The notes under the pieces are model-generated. The model was given only the letters and a program-made list of their open reading frames with translations, had not been told where the DNA came from and did not search any database. 7,242 bases of DNA from Bacteroidia bacterium (GTDB lineage Bacteria > Bacteroidota > Bacteroidia > B-17B0 > Aurantibacillaceae): NCBI GenBank assembly GCA_014379485.1, contig JACMLS010000646.1:1-7242 (forward strand), read 5' to 3'. Numbering within the stretch: position 1 is the first letter of the stretch; each line of letters starts with the position of its first letter. Position numbers and translations under genes: made by a program. This document shows positions 5,397 through 7,242 of this stretch, piece after piece.

Positions 5397-6386
5397 ATGA
5401 AAAAATTAATTTTTATATCCGGAATTGTAACAGCAAATTTAATGTTGTTTGGTTGTATGTTTAAAGTAATGCATTGGCCGGGCGCAAGTGTAATGCTGGT
5501 TTTGTCTGTCTTTCTTTTCAGTTTCTTCTTTTTGCCCGCAGCATTAAGCAGTGCCTATAAAAGCCAGGAAGAAAAAAAACACAAACTCCTCTACATTATT
5601 ACTTTTTTCGTTTTCTCCATTACCATGATGGGAACACTCTTTAAAATAATGCACTGGCCGGGCGCTTCCATGTTTTTATTAATCGGAATTCCCTTGCCCT
5701 TTGTTCTTTTTCTGCCGGTTTATATTTACACTACAAGAAAAGAAAATCAGGCCGCCGGATTGGTTTCGAAAAACAGCACCGTAAACTTTTTAGGAATTAT
5801 GTTCGGGCTTACCTTCCTTGCTGTGTTCTCTGTTCTGCTTGCACTGAATGTAAGTAAAAGTGTTTTAGAAACTGCGGGCGCAAATATGGCGAAGAATGAG
5901 AATTTTAAAAACTTTTACCAGGAAAAAACAGAGAAGAACTCTAAGGGAAGTGAAATTGATAAAAAGGCAGACGAAATTTGTTTATTCATCGGAAAATTAA
6001 AAGATGAGTTGTATAATGCGACAGAAAATAACAGTGCAGTTGCAAAAAACGATCCAGCAGAAATAATTGGAAAAGATAATTCTGAAACACCACGCCTGGT
6101 AATATGGTCTGCAAACGGAAACAAAATGGAAGAATTAAAAACGATGATCGGTTCTTACCGAGATTTGCTCCTCGCATCAAAAAAAATGGATCAGGATTTA
6201 ACCGAACTTGCAAATTCATTATTTGATGTAAGCGAAAAAGTAAGCGGAGAAAATGAAGACCAGGAAAACATTTCGTGGGAACAAAGACAGTTTGCAAACT
6301 ACAACCTGATAAACGTTCTGAACGTACTTACACAAATTGAAGGTAATGTAAGATTAGTGGAATCTGAATTACTGGCCGCAAAATAG
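5397..6386 (+). CDS. Double GldL-like hairpin + GldM-like domain membrane protein
   Basis: This 329-residue protein is paralogous to the preceding gene but lacks its N-terminal HAAS-like domain and one hairpin. Two 60-residue units carry FKVMHWPGAS (22-31) and FKIMHWPGAS (82-91), each flanked by membrane helices and followed by FLP (P47, P107). A fifth helix (129-150) ends in SVLLALNVSKSVLETA, a close match to the end of the GldM membrane anchor and the residues after it. The periplasmic part contains KADEICLFIGKLKDELYNAT (189-208), MEELKTMIGSYRDLLL (244-259) and SWEQRQFANYNLINVLNVLTQ followed by IEGNVRLVESELL, a pattern like the first periplasmic domain of GldM. Five helices put the N-terminus inside and the C-terminus outside, the same C-terminal location as its neighbour. 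The ATG at 5397 starts MKKLIF directly before the first helix. It lies 82 bases after the previous gene, and the cluster terminator follows. The likely role is as assembly partner of the preceding protein; its function is not known. Confidence 0.87.
   Translation: MKKLIFISGIVTANLMLFGCMFKVMHWPGASVMLVLSVFLFSFFFLPAALSSAYKSQEEKKHKLLYIITFFVFSITMMGTLFKIMHWPGASMFLLIGIPLPFVLFLPVYIYTTRKENQAAGLVSKNSTVNFLGIMFGLTFLAVFSVLLALNVSKSVLETAGANMAKNENFKNFYQEKTEKNSKGSEIDKKADEICLFIGKLKDELYNATENNSAVAKNDPAEIIGKDNSETPRLVIWSANGNKMEELKTMIGSYRDLLLASKKMDQDLTELANSLFDVSEKVSGENEDQENISWEQRQFANYNLINVLNVLTQIEGNVRLVESELLAAK
5421..5780 (+). repeat. Two 180-bp coding repeats (GldL-like membrane hairpins)
   Basis: Codons 9-68 and 69-128 form two units with the same 60-residue period as in the upstream gene. 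The FKxxHWPGAS cores are at 5460-5489 and 5640-5669, and each has a proline 21 residues after the histidine. The matching register in both genes shows common descent of all five units. Confidence 0.82.
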
Positions 6387-6507
6387 TATCCGGATCTCTT
6401 GCTTCTGTTTTTTTATTGCGAATTCTTGTTAGGTTTAGGTTAGGCGTCGCATTAAAATAAAGGTAGAGCTAAAACAGAACAGATTTTCAGATAGTATAAG
6501 TAGCCGG
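6387..6507 (+). other. Untranslated 3' region of the PadR cluster
   Basis: There are 121 non-coding bases between the last gene of the cluster and its terminator. They hold an 8-base palindrome ATCCGGAT (6388-6395), a T-run, two tandem TTAGGT units (6429-6440) and a weak long-range pair TGCGA/TCGCA around those units. I see no ORF and no recognised RNA family. Confidence 0.4.
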
Positions 6508-6539
6508 AACCCGCACAGTAAATTGTGCGGGTTTTTTTT
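6508..6539 (+). terminator. Strong intrinsic terminator of the PadR cluster
   Basis: AACCCGCACA (6508-6517) pairs perfectly over ten bases with TGTGCGGGTT (6524-6533) around a GTAAAT loop, and eight T follow (6532-6539). It marks the end of the transcript carrying the two membrane-protein genes. Confidence 0.93.
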
Positions 6540-6763
6540 ATTAAAAAAGAATTCTCATTGCCTCTCACAACAATCAGTCAAAATTATACTTTAATGCAAT
6601 TCAGTAAAAAAATAATTAATAAATTTTAGTTTTTCGTTAAGAGAATTTGCATTTTTTACTTTTTTTTGAAAGCGGGTTCGCGCACACCATAAATTTTATC
6701 ATTTATCGCAAAACCATTTTCCGCAATAATAAAAAGTAGTTTCGCAACCAGCGGCAAAGCCAG
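6540..6763. other. AT-rich intergenic stretch, no gene seen
   Basis: The stretch is rich in A/T runs and shows no supported coding frame, no tRNA and no clear repeat. A small GC-richer patch at about 6670-6684 has no evident structure. It presumably serves as upstream sequence for the phosphatidyltransferase gene. Confidence 0.4.
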
Positions 6764-6771
6764 TAGTTTTG
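6764..6771 (+). promoter_or_regulatory. Candidate -7 promoter element for the phosphatidyltransferase gene
   Basis: TAGTTTTG matches TAnnTTTG exactly, 42 bases before the ATG. A partial -33 element (TTTC at 6740-6743 instead of TTTG) lies 20 bases upstream. A second, imperfect match, TAGTTTCG, lies at about 6737-6744, so the promoter position is uncertain. Confidence 0.35.
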
Positions 6772-6813
6772 GGTCAGGATTCCAATAAGAAACAACCAAT
6801 TAATTCTTGCGTC

Positions 6814-7242
6814 ATGAAAAAAGAAAAAATAATAAATATTCCGAATGCTCTTAGCTTTTACCGGCTGATTGTTTTTCCACTCATTTTTTTCTTTGCTTAT
6901 TCTGCCAACGAAAAATATTTTGCGATCTTTTTATGCCTGAATCTGGTAACAGATGTACTTGACGGATTTATTGCGCGAAGGTTTAACATGGTTACAAAAT
7001 TAGGGGCTTCGCTTGATAACCTTGGCGATTTGGGAACCTACTTGCTTTCTATTTATGGAATTTACAAATTCAAATTGCATCTTATTAAAGACCATACCGG
7101 TCTTTTAATTATTTTCTTCGCTGTTTTACTGGTAACAGTTCTGATCTCATTAATAAAATTCCGAAAAATGCCAGGCCTTCATCTTTATTCCTGCGTGCTT
7201 GCAGGATATATACAAGGAGTTTTTTTCTTTGTACTTTTTGTA
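6814..7242 (+). CDS. CDP-alcohol phosphatidyltransferase family protein, 3' end cut by window
   Basis: This is an integral membrane enzyme that transfers a phosphatidyl group from a CDP-linked lipid to an alcohol acceptor (or the reverse pairing) in phospholipid synthesis. The frame runs 143 codons to the window edge with no stop. The family motif DxxDGxxAR-x8-GxxxDxxxD is complete: D47, D50, G51, A54, R55, G64, D68 and D72, with the four aspartates expected to bind two metal ions at the active site. NIPNALSFYRL (8-18) is the usual lead-in to the first helix. Further hydrophobic segments lie at about 19-46, 73-90, 96-114 and 125-143. Family members are typically about 180-250 residues, so perhaps a third is missing. 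The ATG at 6814 is the start because MKKEKIINIPN fits family N-termini. Substrate specificity (phosphatidylglycerol-phosphate, -serine, -inositol or other) cannot be told from this part. Confidence 0.92.
   Translation, partial: MKKEKIINIPNALSFYRLIVFPLIFFFAYSANEKYFAIFLCLNLVTDVLDGFIARRFNMVTKLGASLDNLGDLGTYLLSIYGIYKFKLHLIKDHTGLLIIFFAVLLVTVLISLIKFRKMPGLHLYSCVLAGYIQGVFFFVLFV

Noticed and set aside
5986..6297. Minus-strand open frame of 103 codons inside the second membrane gene
   Set aside because: It lies antisense to a well-supported coding region and its translation shows no domain-like pattern; it is a shadow frame.
1417..6386. Functional link between the T9SS cargo protein and the GldL/GldM-like cluster
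   Set aside because: The genes are on opposite strands, separated by a rearranged region, and cargo genes are scattered all over Bacteroidota genomes, so proximity alone is weak evidence.
3857..6386. Calling the two membrane genes gldL and gldM themselves
   Set aside because: True gldL and gldM are separate single-unit genes, usually next to gldK and gldN; here the hairpins are repeated, fused, lack the motor charges, and no gldK or gldN is present.
6429..6444. TTAGGT tandem units as a telomere-like repeat
   Set aside because: Only two full units and a partial one; too short to mean anything in a bacterial intergenic region.
1..7242. CRISPR array, tRNA or rRNA gene, insertion sequence
   Set aside because: No regularly spaced direct repeats, cloverleaf-like sequence, rRNA gene or transposase frame was seen on either strand.

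Overview
The window looks like chromosomal DNA of a Bacteroidota (Bacteroidetes) member. The support is AT-rich DNA with no clear Shine-Dalgarno sites before the starts, a secreted protein with a type A type IX secretion (T9SS) sorting domain, TAnnTTTG promoter elements, and proteins related to GldL and GldM, which are found essentially only in this phylum.

Layout. Bases 1-1340 (+) hold the 3' nine-tenths of a malate:quinone oxidoreductase gene (mqo), closed by a hairpin plus T-tract terminator. Converging on it is a 515-residue T9SS cargo protein (1417-2964, -). Just upstream of that gene is a 29-residue C-terminal scrap of a second, paralogous T9SS cargo gene (2979-3068, -), followed by about 320 bp without a convincing gene. 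From 3391 to 6386 (+) runs a three-gene cluster: a PadR-family regulator and two membrane proteins, with an inverted-repeat/promoter region in front and a strong intrinsic terminator (6508-6539) behind. A 5'-complete but 3'-truncated CDP-alcohol phosphatidyltransferase gene starts at 6814 (+).

The three-gene cluster is the most interesting part. The first membrane protein (3857-5314) starts with a cytoplasmic helical domain resembling HAAS domains, which partner PadR regulators. It continues with three GldL-like transmembrane hairpins, each carrying FKxxHWPGAS and spaced exactly 60 residues apart, and ends with a GldM-like transmembrane helix and first periplasmic domain. The second (5397-6386) has the same plan with two hairpins and no HAAS domain. 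Both therefore look like natural GldL-GldM fusions that stop where the first periplasmic domain of GldM would end. The membrane glutamate of GldL and the membrane arginine of GldM, used by the proton-driven T9SS/gliding motor, are not at the equivalent positions. My inference is that motor parts were recruited into a membrane sensor or signalling complex that reports to the PadR repressor. The sequence supports the domain architecture well; the function is a hypothesis.

The flanking genes (mqo, respiratory malate oxidation; the phosphatidyltransferase, phospholipid synthesis) look like ordinary housekeeping genes with no evident link to the cluster.
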